Source of the DNA: Typha latifolia
Lineage: Eukaryota; Streptophyta; Magnoliopsida; Poales; Typhaceae
Assembly: GCA_019914945.1 (NCBI GenBank)
Contig: CM034106.1
Span: forward strand, 2,108,001 to 2,172,000
Length of the DNA: 64,000 bases
Direction of reading: 5' to 3'
The notes below the pieces were generated by a model. The model was not told the DNA's origin. It ran no database searches and saw only the letters and a list, made by a program, of their open reading frames with translations. The translations under genes and the position numbers were made by a program. Shown here in pieces: positions 15,000-28,200 of the stretch; position 1 is the stretch's first letter, and the number at the start of each line of letters is the position of its first letter.

Positions 15000-17900
15000 T
15001 CACTCTTTCTGCAAAAGTGAAAGAAAGTAATTGTAAAATGTACATATAACTAATATTGTTGTAGAGTAAGCAATTATTGTGAAACAGGTGAGGGGGTATG
15101 GAAGAACAGAGAGATAGTAGTGTCTAGTTTACCAAGTAAAACAAGCTTGATTACTAATGTGCAGTCTTACCAGAGAAATCCATGTCTATCGGGTGACAAT
15201 CTTTACCAAAAATAACAAAAGAGATGATTCCATTGACGATGAAACTGTCCATATACTTGGATGGAGCATGGATGAATTAAGAGTTGACACAATGATGGTA
15301 TTGAGGTGGGTGAATCAAATTGAATGACTTCTAAATGATTATTCTTTTTATTAACCAAGTACCTTGTGAATGATTGTAAACCAGACAGTCTGAACCTATG
15401 TCTAGTTATGTGCCAATGTGATATGATGAGCATGCTCCGACAAATATAATACTAACTTAAATAAAGGACCATGTTCTCTATGGCCTAGCTATTTGCGTGG
15501 ACATCTATTTGGTGCCTTTAATTAAATAGTCTTTCCTTTTCTTAGCATCAGAACAATGTCTACCATATAACATCTTAATGGCAGAGGATTTACTGGAAGC
15601 ATACCTTCGGTCGCTTAGGATTTGGACTCTCACATGAATCACGAGGATGTCGAGAACTACTTTGTTCATTCAAGCTCTCCCTAGGCTGCATAAATTCATC
15701 ATTAAAATCATATACCATGAAAATGACTTATGATGTTCAATGGCTTTCTGACATTTGGTAGAATAAGATCATAAATAGACAATCAATCTTACCTGTCCAT
15801 TTGAAGAACTATGATTATGTGCTGAGCCATCTGGTACTACTGCTGTTCCTTGAGATATGAATGGCATAAGTTGACGAACCATATTGGAAAAGAGCACACC
15901 CTCTTCAGTGACTCCTACCACCTCAGGCATTTCAGCATTTCTGCTTGTGCCTAACTGTTCTGCAGCAGAACCTGTAGCAGACTCCTGACGGTTGCCGCCA
16001 ACAGGAACTTGCTCACCAGAAAACACTGTTCTAAGAAACTGATCAACTCTATTGAGCAACTGAGAAACAGGACTTTGGTTAATTTGCTGCCCAACATTTT
16101 GAGTATCGCTCCCTCTATTACTACTAGGTGGCTCCTGTTGACCTGTAACAAATCCCATGAACATACTTTTAGCATGCCCAATGACCATATTCAGGAGCAA
16201 ACAAGAAGCATTTAACAGTATATAATCATATAACATAATGGTAGACCACTTCAATACATTGATTATGAATTGCTAGGTAGTATGTTCCAGTATGACTAGT
16301 TAATAACCATTTTATTCATGCAGTAGTAGCTTACCAGCACTTTAGCAATCTGGCAAGACAAAATCTTACCAAAGTTTGATGCGCTCTATGATGTGATTTT
16401 AGTCTATTGACATTTTCTTGAAAGATGACTACTGGTCTTAAAATAAGAAAAATCCATCAATAGAGGCTTTTCAAATATTTGGGTAGAACTCAATGATACA
16501 ATGAGAAAGATATAGGCTATAATTGCTGATAACAATGTCATCACATGGCTGTAAGATCGCAGTATAAGATGGTTAGTCAGTAGACCTAATAATTTCTCAA
16601 ATTTGACCCCTCAATAGATCAATTAATTCCAAAGACAGCATTCTGTATATCTATCATCTTGAGTAGTCTTTCTCCTTCCAAATAAGCTTCAGTTCTTCCT
16701 TACGTGTTTCATCAAAGTCTTGCAGAATGATCTGATACTTGATTTTCTCATTCTCAAGTGCAGAAATTTCTTTCTACTACTTGGCTGAATATGTTGCAGA
16801 GTAAATCATCTGTTTCCTGCATTTACTTTGGCGAGAAGTTTAAATTCGTATTAAGGTCGATGACGGGTCACATACTCGCATAATTGCTCAATCTTTACAA
16901 GAAATCTACTCAACTTTGAGTTCAGCTATAATAGAAGTAGACAAAAACAGGTTTGCAACTTTGCATAATGAACGACCACTAGAAGGGCTCCTGGAATAGT
17001 TTATCCAACAGATAATCTATTCTTCGAGCACTGAACTTCAGTCATCTTTACCTCTTGTAATCAGTTAATAGTCACTCTTCTCACAACCCTCTATAAATAT
17101 TCTTGTGTATAATGTATTAAGATCAAAACCCCTAAAGAACACTTTGAGGATACCAAATAATATATTTCACTTTATAACGAAAACTTCCACTTTTCCTATG
17201 ACCCAGAGGTTTTGTAAAACAAAACTTACACGCATGGATCTAGTCACATAACAAGGAGAGCCAGTATTATATAGAAGAACATACAAGGCACATGCTGTTG
17301 CACAACGTTATGTCAGCATAGTAACATGTTGACTAGCAGTCACATTGTGGCGACAATAAAAACATCACTTACAAATAAGAAAGCAAAAATTGCATTTAGC
17401 ATGAATAGAATTCATAAGTCTTTAAGAAACTACTATCTTATGCATGGTCTTCGGCTCTTTGCAACATAATAAATATTAGGGAAGTTTTGAAAAAAAAACT
17501 TTTTATGGTTCAAAACCCTACCTCGTTCTTTTTTGAAAAAGCTCATGCCTCTTATAAAAATATATCCAACTAACACCTTATTGTTACCACCATAGCGCTT
17601 TAATGTTACCATCACAAAAAATAAGTAATCATACTTCTCAAATTATCTACTGAAAGAGCAGTTCGAATACCCATTGACATTGGAATAGTTTTAAATTAAA
17701 AACATAAAAATTAGAAAGTAAGAATTGGAACAAAATTATATGACTCTGGGAGTAAACCATTACATGTGAGCTCATTGTGGGCATTGATGAGAGTAACTTA
17801 TACATTAAAAGTATCGCGTTGATTAACATTGACTATTTCTTTCTAGATTCTTATATGTTAAGGTGAGATGAATTAAATTAACCCAAGGTGTTAAAAGGTA

Positions 17901-20900
17901 GGGGATTTTTCTAGAAAAAGCGACAAGGTAGGGTTCAAAGTTTCAAACCAAAACAAACCCATAAGATAGGTTTTCTTTTTCCAATTCCCTGAAGATTATA
18001 ATGTATTCAAAGTTTCTTGCTTTAGTGTACAATCACCTGAAAATATTGTCAATTTAATAGGACCAGGAGATCTAACCAAAGGAAATCCAAAACTGACCTT
18101 GGCCACCTGATTGAGTTGCTGAAAAGGATCTTGAAATTACAGGCGCAGAATTTGCAAGTAAAATGTTGCCATTTCTTGTAATACCTCCACTGCTAGTTTC
18201 TAAATTTTGTGTTTGCATTGCAGGTTGAATGACATTGGGGTTACTCTGAGAGGGTTCATTTGATGAATGAGAAACTCTATCACTAGTATTCCCAAGAATA
18301 ACATGCTGAACTCTGCCAATCAGAGGGTGAATTACACCGACTGCACTACCAGCTGTACCTGATTGGGAAATGTTGACTCCAGCAGGTACAGCAACCACTG
18401 TTCTTACTGGTACTACCCTTACTGCAGAATCACCATTAAGAGAAAATGCTTGATAGCCAGCATGTATACCAGAAGAATTTCTCGAATCTACTTGCTCTTG
18501 TGACTGCTGTGCACCAGCCTGTTGCCTCGGATTAGCAGTGACAACAGGTATTGACTGTCCTACTAACAATAATGATTTTATTAAGAATCTGAGAGACATT
18601 GAAGAAAACATGCAAGAGTGGCAGTACCTGAACGCATATGTACATCAATATTTCTATTACGAAATATAGAAGCAAGTGATTCACCATGGAGACCACGACC
18701 AGGGTATCCAGCTCCCAAGTGCCCACCAATATTTGATGGATAAAAAGGAACAGGCTGCAGAGAAAATGGTAAGAAAATAGAAGAAAATAGTAACCAATTT
18801 CAATAAATTTGAACTTGTACAACCTGAACCATCAGAGGGGTTGGCCCAGATGCAGATATGAAAACAGCTGGCCCAGCCATGATCGTGGCTTCCATCTGGA
18901 CAGGAAAAGCATCTTATAGGTTGCAAAACAGCATTGTAGGTTCTGAAAGAAGAGAAATGGTCATCCACGAAACTTACTGGTGCTTCACCCATGCGTGCCA
19001 TCATTGTAGTGCGACCAAGCTCAAGTAACAAGGAACCCAACTCTTGTAACAATGTTCCCGATCTAAAGACTCTATTTTGAAGATTCATCCGCATCATTGA
19101 ATCATTCACATTTACATGATCCTCCAGCTGCCTTGCAAGTTGCTGCATGATGGAACGAGATGTCATCAACTATCACAGAAATCGGTCACATTTAGAATAT
19201 CTGAAAAACAAAGAAATATAGACGATGCCTGCCTAAATTTATTATAAATAATTGTTATCTCTATTTTGAATATAAATTGGATATTCAAATAAAATATTTG
19301 TGAACAACAGTTAATTATCATTGTCATGCAAGACATTTTCCCATTTCCCAACAATATAAGGTCCGCTAGTTACTATGAGTCTGACAGAGTTACATCAGTA
19401 GCTATCAACTTGATATCAGCCCTCCAGAAACTAAATACTCCAACAATAATGTAGGATGATACTATGATTTATCAGTGTTTTAAAGAGTCCAGTCCATATT
19501 GTGGTCCAAAGTACTACACTGGTGACTCAGTTGTAGAATTTTGTCATAAATATAAGATATTAAAATTAGTCATGTGTAGATAAATATGACAGTCATTCTT
19601 CAAAGAGAAGCATGCATGTAGAAGTTTGAATATTAACTGAACCAAAATATCAGCTATCATGTCTTTCATACTGAAATTTCTATGTCTGTAAAACTACAAC
19701 CACATGAAGGGTGAAAATATTTAAAAACAAGATTTAGAAACTTGATATCAGATCAGCCACCGGAGAAAACGATACTTATCGACTGTATCAGCCACTAGTA
19801 TCGGATTAGAATATTTTCAATTACGTAATTCTAAATATTGTTGAAAAATACAGGAAAGTTACGAACTTAAAAATTAAAATATATATAGTAAGTTGAATGT
19901 GAACAAACACAAAACAGAGTAGGTACATACAAATAACCATCCTTCTGCCTGTTCCATGAGAAGTTGTCTGGTGGAGAGAATAACATCTGCTAAAGATGCT
20001 GGATTACCACTATGTCTGAAAGCTGAGTGAAACTGGTACTCATGATTCCTCGCTTCATTAGAATGAATTCTAGAAGCTTCTACACCATCATTCGGCCCCC
20101 TTCCTGAAGGAAATGTACCTATCACACTTGACCCAGCCCTCCTGAATTCATCCCTCATAAAGTCCAAATACTGATGTATGGTGGTCAGAGAATCAGGAAT
20201 GACCTGCAGAAAAGTAAAATCCAGTAAGCATATATCAATCATGTACAAGGCATTTGTGTTGACATAATGGTTGAACACTAAACTTTTATGATGGTTAGTA
20301 GGCTAGATAACAGCCTTAAAGAGAGGTATACATTTGGATGAGAGGCAATAACTTACAGTTGGTTGCTGAGACCCTAGAGGAGATTGAAATTGAAAAGGAC
20401 CCTGTTGTGAGTCAAGCTCAACCCTCAAAGAAGCTGGATTTGGATGAGGCTGGCTAGAACCCGAGAGACCAGTATCACCAGAAGCATGTGCAACCTGCTA
20501 AGCAAATAATTGGAGGTTATATTGTTGGAAGTTTATAACTTGTGCTATATTAGATGACTTATCCATATAGTAGATCACCATTGGATCAGTCGCAGTGCTC
20601 TGGAATCCAGTATTTATACCAATAGAACTTAGGAGACCAGAAATAACCTGCTTAGAGAAATCAGTAGAGCATATGAGAGTACAAATTTGAATTTAACTAA
20701 GCACTGAAGTTCTATAATTCGATATCATTCTATGTTAACCTCTCACCCGATTGAGGTGTGAAGTATGATCGCCCCCTTGATCCCCTTGATCTATATTGAC
20801 AGCCTCAAACACAATACTGTGAGTCAATGGATCACCATGAGGACCAGCATTACTTGAAGAAGTATTTGTGGCTGTGATACATAGGGGAGTGAGATAGCAT

Positions 20901-22197
20901 GTGCAACTTCAAGGTGATCAAGTTAAGGAAAATTGACATCTCTAAAAGAAACTAATACAAGAAAATATAAAACCATGAGGTGCAGAGTAATATAGTGGCA
21001 AACTATTCAGTAAATGATACATAGTGCAGAGTAATATAGTGGGCAAATATAGTGGGCAACTGGGGACATCAAACTCCCCCGAGTTACCAAGTCTTAGTAC
21101 ACCATTCCTCGCAAGAAAAATGATTTATTTAAGAATCAAACACTTGCAAAATGTGGAAACCCTAGCATAAAGATCATCCCTTTCCCTAAGTTCGAGGGTA
21201 GCGAGCAGCTAATTCATGAACCCTAATCCATTATTGAGTTTCCGAACATTGGTCTAAACTATATTTGGCATAAAGAACATAATATAATCATAACTACATA
21301 GCAATAGTGCTCGATTATTTTTGGTTTAAAGTATTGTCGATCCCAACTAATCTTATCCCACACGCTTAGAAAAAAATTTCAAGAGCAAAATAACATTCTA
21401 GGGATATTCTTCTCATCTTATAGCTCCTTTTGGAAAGAGGCCTAAAGATATTTAGAAGGATTTTTAAATCCATCAGTGACATTAAAGATTATTTTATTAC
21501 AGAGGATATTAATAATGAGAAGGGAGGGAATGGCCTTCCCTTGGAACATGGCCCTCCCTCCCTATCTCTGACTTGCATTGGAGGATCACCTTTTCAACAC
21601 AATAATTTGGAATGGATTATCCTATTCCCTACAAATTTTCTTACAAAAATCAGCTCCTAATTCTTTTTTAATTTCTTTTTAATTTCCCATTCCATTATAT
21701 ACCACTTTTACACATTCTTTTGCTTCTCCATTCTTCTCTCACTTGTCCATCTATCCATCTTTTGAAATTTATTCCAATATAAAAAGGACCAATAACATTT
21801 ACAACTTGTTGTAACCCAAACTAGAAAAGCCTATAATTATCAAACAGCATTTCAAGGAATTTGCTACTCGGTAAACCAGTTTACAAAAATTATGTTGTCG
21901 TAAGAAGGATCACATAATGCCGGAATTGGGAGTATATCTTCATACCATTCCTAGAAGATTGGAGCTTTATGTACTCTGTGAAGCTACTCGTGGAGGAAAA
22001 AGGAAAAGATGCATGGACATTTGGAGGTCAAATATATTTTTCCGGAGGTCAAATGTTCAAGCACATCTGCAAGCAGTTTTTCTATTGTTTATCTTTTATG
22101 TAAGGCAGCTTAGTATTCACTTAGGCCAATTATGGGATCCACAATAGAATACAGGAACAACTTCCTGAAAATGAACTGCTAAACTGCTAATATGACT

Positions 22198-22236
<39 letters not shown>

Positions 22237-25200
22237 TAATGGTATAAACATGGCATAACCTGGTTCAGAAGATATAGCTTTCAGAAAATATGAAATCAAG
22301 TCTTCAGAATTTGGATTAACAAATAGAGCTATAAAATATCAAAATGGTAAAATCAAAGTTCTTCAACAGAACAGGTGGAGGAAAGAAAATACAAGGTATG
22401 TAAAAGAACAACAATTGATGAAAATATCCTTGTATATGACTGGTGTTGGTAGTTGAATTGATGTATGGATTTTGTTTGAATTGAATTTATGGTTAAAGGC
22501 TTAGAATTGTTATTTTTGTGTTGTATAAGTTTGAGTTGAAAAGATACTATTTGTTTGTATAATGGACCATTTATGTAGAGTAAATCATTAAATATTGATT
22601 TTTATATGGGTATATATTATTTGTGTCGTGTTATTGTGTTGTGCTAAATAGGTTAGCCTGTCGTGTTATTAGTATTGTATGAAACATGTTAATGTGTTAT
22701 GTTAAATAGGTTATCTTGTCGTGTTAACACTACTCGTTTCTTAAATAGGTTACATGGGTTGTGTCGTGTTACCTGTTTAATCAAATGAGTTATGTTCGTG
22801 TCTACCAAATACAACTTGTTTAATAATCGGGTCGTGTTCTTGTCGAGATGAATCTGACCGGACTCGAACCCACTTAACACTACTCGATTGCCACCCCTGT
22901 GCAAAACACCAAAATTTCTCAAACTAAGTTTATCTATAGTACATTCCAATGATATCAAAGTGTGCAAGGGTATTCCAATAAACACCGAAGAGACGAGATT
23001 AGGGTTTTCCTTGTGCATATCTCCTTATTGACTCGATTAGCCTACTAGGGTTTTCAAAGGGGCGTTTGAATACACCAACCTTACTTCTATGATAATTTTC
23101 TTCTATGCTTTCCATTCTCTCATGTTGATACGATTGTATCTCGAGCTTCTCTTCCATGTGCTTGGCTTAGAGTAAAACTCATGTTGTATCCTTTTGTTGT
23201 TTCTTGGTTATCCTGTGGGCCTCACATAATCTCATGTTTGGTATGAAATTTATAGACGAGATCAAGAGTTTGGACCAAATATCATATCCCCCAAAAAGGG
23301 GATATAGCATCTCACGTTAGAGGATGAGATGGTATATCTCGAGTAGAGGGATAAGAGCTTTATTCCTATATTATCCTTATATAAGAAATAATAAATTTAG
23401 ATATATAAATAACACCCTAACAATCTTAATTACTCAAATCTTATTTTTATAATTTTTATTATTTTTAGTATTTTATATTTTGTATTTATTTAAAGTATTA
23501 CCATATTAGATAACTTTACATTTTTATTTTTTTTATTAAACATTTTTATATTAACTTATTCTATTATTTGTATTACTTTTAGTTTTAAATGATTAATTTT
23601 GATAATTAACATAATATAATTTAATGATATTTAATGATATAATTTAAGATTGAGATAATTAATAATAATTAAAAATAGTAAGGCATTACTAATTTTCTTT
23701 ATTGAGGATAATAATATAATTTTGTTTAGTTATCCCATATATAGTATTGTATAAACCAAATAATAGATTAAAATTATAATATGGGATTAGTAATCTTAAG
23801 AGACATTATCTGATACGATTCAGACTTCACCGATGTCGTCTCAAGCATGGATTCACTTTAGGAGTGTCTTTGTTTCTTGTTTTAATGTTTAATTTTTAAG
23901 AAAATAAGTTTTCTGTAAGTCGTGTTCGAACGCGGGTGGAGTGAGTTCAAACGCGGTTGTGAATGCAGTTGTGAACTGGTTGTGAGAGTGTGCATTGTGC
24001 ATTCAAACGCATCGTGAACGCCTGCATCGCATTCACAAATCTAGAGAAGGGAAACAGGCGCGTTCGAACGCCTGTATCGCGTTCGCAAATCCAGAGAAGA
24101 GCGAACTCGGTGCGTTCGAACGCGATCAGGCGCGTTCGAATGCGGTCGGCGAAATTGTATTGTTTAGGGTTAATTTTGAGTTGTTGGTTAGCCTCTAAAA
24201 GGATGTGGATGGCAACCATAGGTCATTATTGATTATTGAAGAATTGAGTTTTGCCTTGCCTCCTTCGTCTTCTTCGCTCTCGTTCTCTCGATCCCCGGCG
24301 ACGCCGCTTCTAACCTCCCTCGACCGGCCAATCACCCTAGTCCCTTAGGGGTGGCCCTCTCCTCCCCCTTCTTTCAATCTATCCAACACTTGCCCTAACC
24401 CTTTCATCAACCATAACCCTTCCACCACCACTTTTCACCGATGCCACCCCATTAACACCGGTCCACCCCCAACCACCATCATCTAGGATCTCGTGCCTCC
24501 ATCCACGGATCCTGATTAGACTCCCTGACATTCGTTCACTAATCGGACGATATCTCGAGATCCCTACACCTGATTGGCTTGAAACTAGATTCGTTGGAAA
24601 GATTTTTTCTGGAGCTACAACCTATCCAAATTTCACGTCGATCCGACGACGGCATCTTTCGGGATCTTATTTCAAAATTCCATGCTAGATCCAGTCCAGA
24701 TCAGAGAATTTGAAGAGATCGAACCTTAGCCTAAGGAGAGATCGTATCAAGCTAGTATCAGAGCCACCGTTCCTCGGACAAGCGCTTCCTATGACGACCA
24801 CCAGAGCCATGGCTGCACAGCGAGAAGATGAAGAAGAGATTCTCCCAATAGAGGAGGGGGAAACGGTTGTGGGGACTTCCACCCGCGGAACCACCCGAGC
24901 TAATCGGAATACGGAAGAACCTAGTGTTCAAGTCGTATTGGGGTCTCTATCCGAACAAATGGCCATCAACAACTAGATGATGATGGAGATGATGCGGGAA
25001 TTACGGGCGACAAGGGAAGCCATGGCTAACGGGAATGCACTATCAACCCTATGACGCGAGTCCACACCCCTGAACCCACCGCCACCGGTTCAGCCTTTGC
25101 AACCACAAGAGCTGCTGCTGCCACCACTCAATGGGCAGAGGCAAGCAAGGATGGTTACACCAGGCCCAGTTGCAGGTAAACCCATCCGACGAGCGAACCA

Positions 25201-28200
25201 CTATGGAGACCACCTTGGAGATCAAGATCCGTGGGCGGGTCAATATGATCCGGAACCACGGTGAGTTAATCAAAATTGAAGGAGGGATCATCAACACTTC
25301 ATGGTGCATCCTCCTCTCGTTAGACAAGGACTTGGACATGATCTGGAACGAGACAACGACATCCGTGGACAAATCGTGCGTCTCGAATCCCCCAAGTTCA
25401 AGGGTGGTAATCCAATCAATTGGTTGTATAAGACGGAGCAATTCTTCGCATACCAAGGTACAGCGAAAGAATACAAGGTGACGCTTGCGAGCTTCCACCT
25501 TGAGGATGCGGCGCTTCATTGGTTTCGAGCAGTCAATGCCAATGAGGCTATCGATACTTGGGCTGAATTTTGTGCTGATATCACACGACAATTTGGAGCA
25601 TCGGGGTATGAAGACTTTGATGCTCTCCTCTCAAAGACGGTGCAAAAGACGACGGTTGGGGCATACCAAGAAGAATTCGAGATGATAAGTAGCCGATGTC
25701 ATCCACCATGGACGGATCATCAACTTCGCAGCAACCTTCATCTCCGGTTGCGGGGAGACATACAAGCCAATATGAAGGCTTTAAGGCCTAGAACTTTAAA
25801 GGAGGCCTTCGAAGATGCGGTGCTTATGGAAGACAAACACATGGCCATGAAGTTACACCTAAAACAGAGTTTGACGAGCCAAGGAAGCTGCAATCAAGCT
25901 CAACCAACCATAGCGGCAGGAAATATCACCGGAGTACCAAGAATTGCTGCTGCATTGGTACCTCCTCGAGCACCCTTGAAGCCATCTCAAGATGTGAAGT
26001 ACGCACCTAGAGATCCGGGACGAGCACTCACACCTGCTCAAGTGGAGGAATGAAGAGCCAAAGGCCTATGCTTCCGTTGTGATGAGAAGTTTGTACTCGG
26101 GCATCGCTGCGCTAAACCGATGGGATCGGTGATGCTAATCGACGGATTGGAGAAGGCTGCAGATGAGTTTGCAGCCGAAAATGAAGGTGTGGCTAGACAT
26201 CAAGAAGAGGAAGCTGAGGAGCAACCTGTAGAGGACATGATAGCCGAAATCTCCCTCCACGCCTATTCGGGGATAGCTGCGCCAAAGACCTTGCGGGTGA
26301 ACGGTGTAGTCAAGAAAACCATAGTGAGAATCTTGATTGACACCGGGTCCACCCACAACTTCATTGATAAGAGGCTCCTTAGGAAGATTGGGCTTGAGTC
26401 GGAACCCACGGAAGGGTTCGACGTGACTATTGGAAATGACACCATATTGCGAGCGGATTTTATTTGTGGAGGTGTGGAATTGAAGGTGCAAGGCTAAACT
26501 TTCACATTGGACCTTTATCCGTTGGCCTTGCGAGGTGCCGACATTATTTTGGGGACTCAATGGCTTCGAAGCTTGGGGCCTGTGACATTTGATTTTACAA
26601 ACCTCACATTGACATTTTGGTTCGTCACAGCTTCTCAATCATGTACAACAGAAACAATTCAAAAGCAGATCGTCCAGATTCTGAACCCGCAGCAACACAA
26701 GGATGTGCCGAGAGATGGGGATGTGTCGGCGCAAGCTAAGTTCATCTTCAATTTCCTCCAAAAGAAAAGTTTCCTCCTGCTATTGGACGACCTTTAGGGG
26801 TGACTTGATCTGCAGGATGTTGGAATCCCAATTCCGCTCGGGATGGTCGGCAGATGCAAGCGCAAGGTGGTGTTGACCACGCGATCAATAAATGTTTGTG
26901 GCAAGATGGAAGTGAGAAAGAAAATCAAAGTGAAGTGCCTGAACGATGATGACGCATGGCGCCTCTTCCTGGAGAAGGTTGGCGAGGAAACCATGAGCTC
27001 TCATTTTCTCCTACCACGCCTTGCGAAAGATGTTATCAAGGAGTTGGAGGGCTTGCCACTGGCTCTTATCACAACCGGTCAGGCCATGTACGACAAGAAG
27101 GATCCAAGAGAATGGGAGTATGCCATTCATCTACTTAAGAAGTCGTGACTCGATGAAGTCGAAGATCAAGAAGGGAGTACTTTTTATAGATTAAAGTTCA
27201 GTTATGATAGCTTGAATTCTAACACCTTGAGAGAGTGTTTCTTGTCTTGCTCCATGTGGCCCGAGGATTATCGGATGAGGAAGAATGACCTTGTTGAATA
27301 TTGGTATATATATATATATATCCAGTCATATATATCTATATGAAATGGAGAGTGTATACATTGTTTTTTAAAGAAAGCAAACCTGGATGGCTAGGTGCAC
27401 TGTCAAATCCTCGATAACCTGTTGAAGGCAATGATGAAGACTGATTTGGTTGTCTAGCGACAAGATGCAATGTGTGACCATCTTCCACATCTAAACAATT
27501 TGTATCAAGGAACACACTTTCAAGCTAGTTATAATTAGTTAACCATATTTATGAAGAAATAAGGCAAACATAGATCTAGTAGTAGAGAAAACTGCCTAAG
27601 GATAAAACTTGATTATTCACATGCTATTTAAAGAAAAAGAAATAGTAAAAGTGAGATAGTACAAGCAATGTATAAGTGGCAGGCCCTAGCTATTTACATG
27701 GTCAGAGATACTGTAGCCTTCCAGCATAAATGAAGCTTAGAATTCCTAAGCATGCTTTTGCAGCAAGAGTCACTAGTTATCCGTACGGTGGTAATACAAG
27801 ACAAAACAAATCTACACTACCAAGTGTAGAAAAAAAGATGACATTTGGAATATAATGAGAAGATAAAGATTAAAGAGGTTTCATTTAGTGATTTAAAAGC
27901 AAAAGGAGAAATCACAATGTTAGAAAAGTTCACTCACTAAGCAAGTGCATGAGAAAGACTTCTCTAAATGCTACTTTTGTTGTCCAAAGCTGTACTCTGG
28001 GTACACATCATGGAGCCCAATATGTCCCTAAAAGTTAAAGGAAGATATATAGCTTCAAAAATTTATGTTTCTGTTACACAACAATATTGAAACAACTGAG
28101 GAGGGTTAGTTTGTATTGGATAGCCATCTAACAGGTCTAATTAGGTCCAAAGCACAAGAAGTACAGTTTAAATTAGGCATGAGCATAGAATGTTTCAGTG

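Larger units (their letters stand above)
20872..23900. other. 3' part of large intron 3 of the UBL-domain gene
   Basis: AT-rich intron DNA. It holds a TA microsatellite (22202-22233), a hAT-like terminal region ending near 22899, and a long AT-only stretch (about 23380-23780). Several short frames are open by chance; none has a recognisable motif. Confidence 0.5.

Noticed and set aside
21430..21660. 76-codon plus-strand ORF in a UBL-gene intron
   Set aside because: No recognisable motif or splice context, and it lies in AT-rich intron DNA; chance is sufficient.
23921..24150. CRISPR-like array
   Set aside because: The repeats are palindromic and irregularly spaced, without uniform spacers, and the DNA is plant nuclear.
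23990..24232. Plus and minus ORFs of 67-90 codons through the palindromic block
   Set aside because: Overlapping open frames on both strands arise from the CpG-rich palindromic repeats; they contain no recognised domain.
25049..25591. 180-codon minus-strand ORF
   Set aside because: It is the antisense of the gag frame; the plus strand carries recognisable gag, knuckle and protease motifs in one frame.
26135..26638. 167-codon minus-strand ORF
   Set aside because: Antisense of the protease region with its DTGS motif; no independent similarity.
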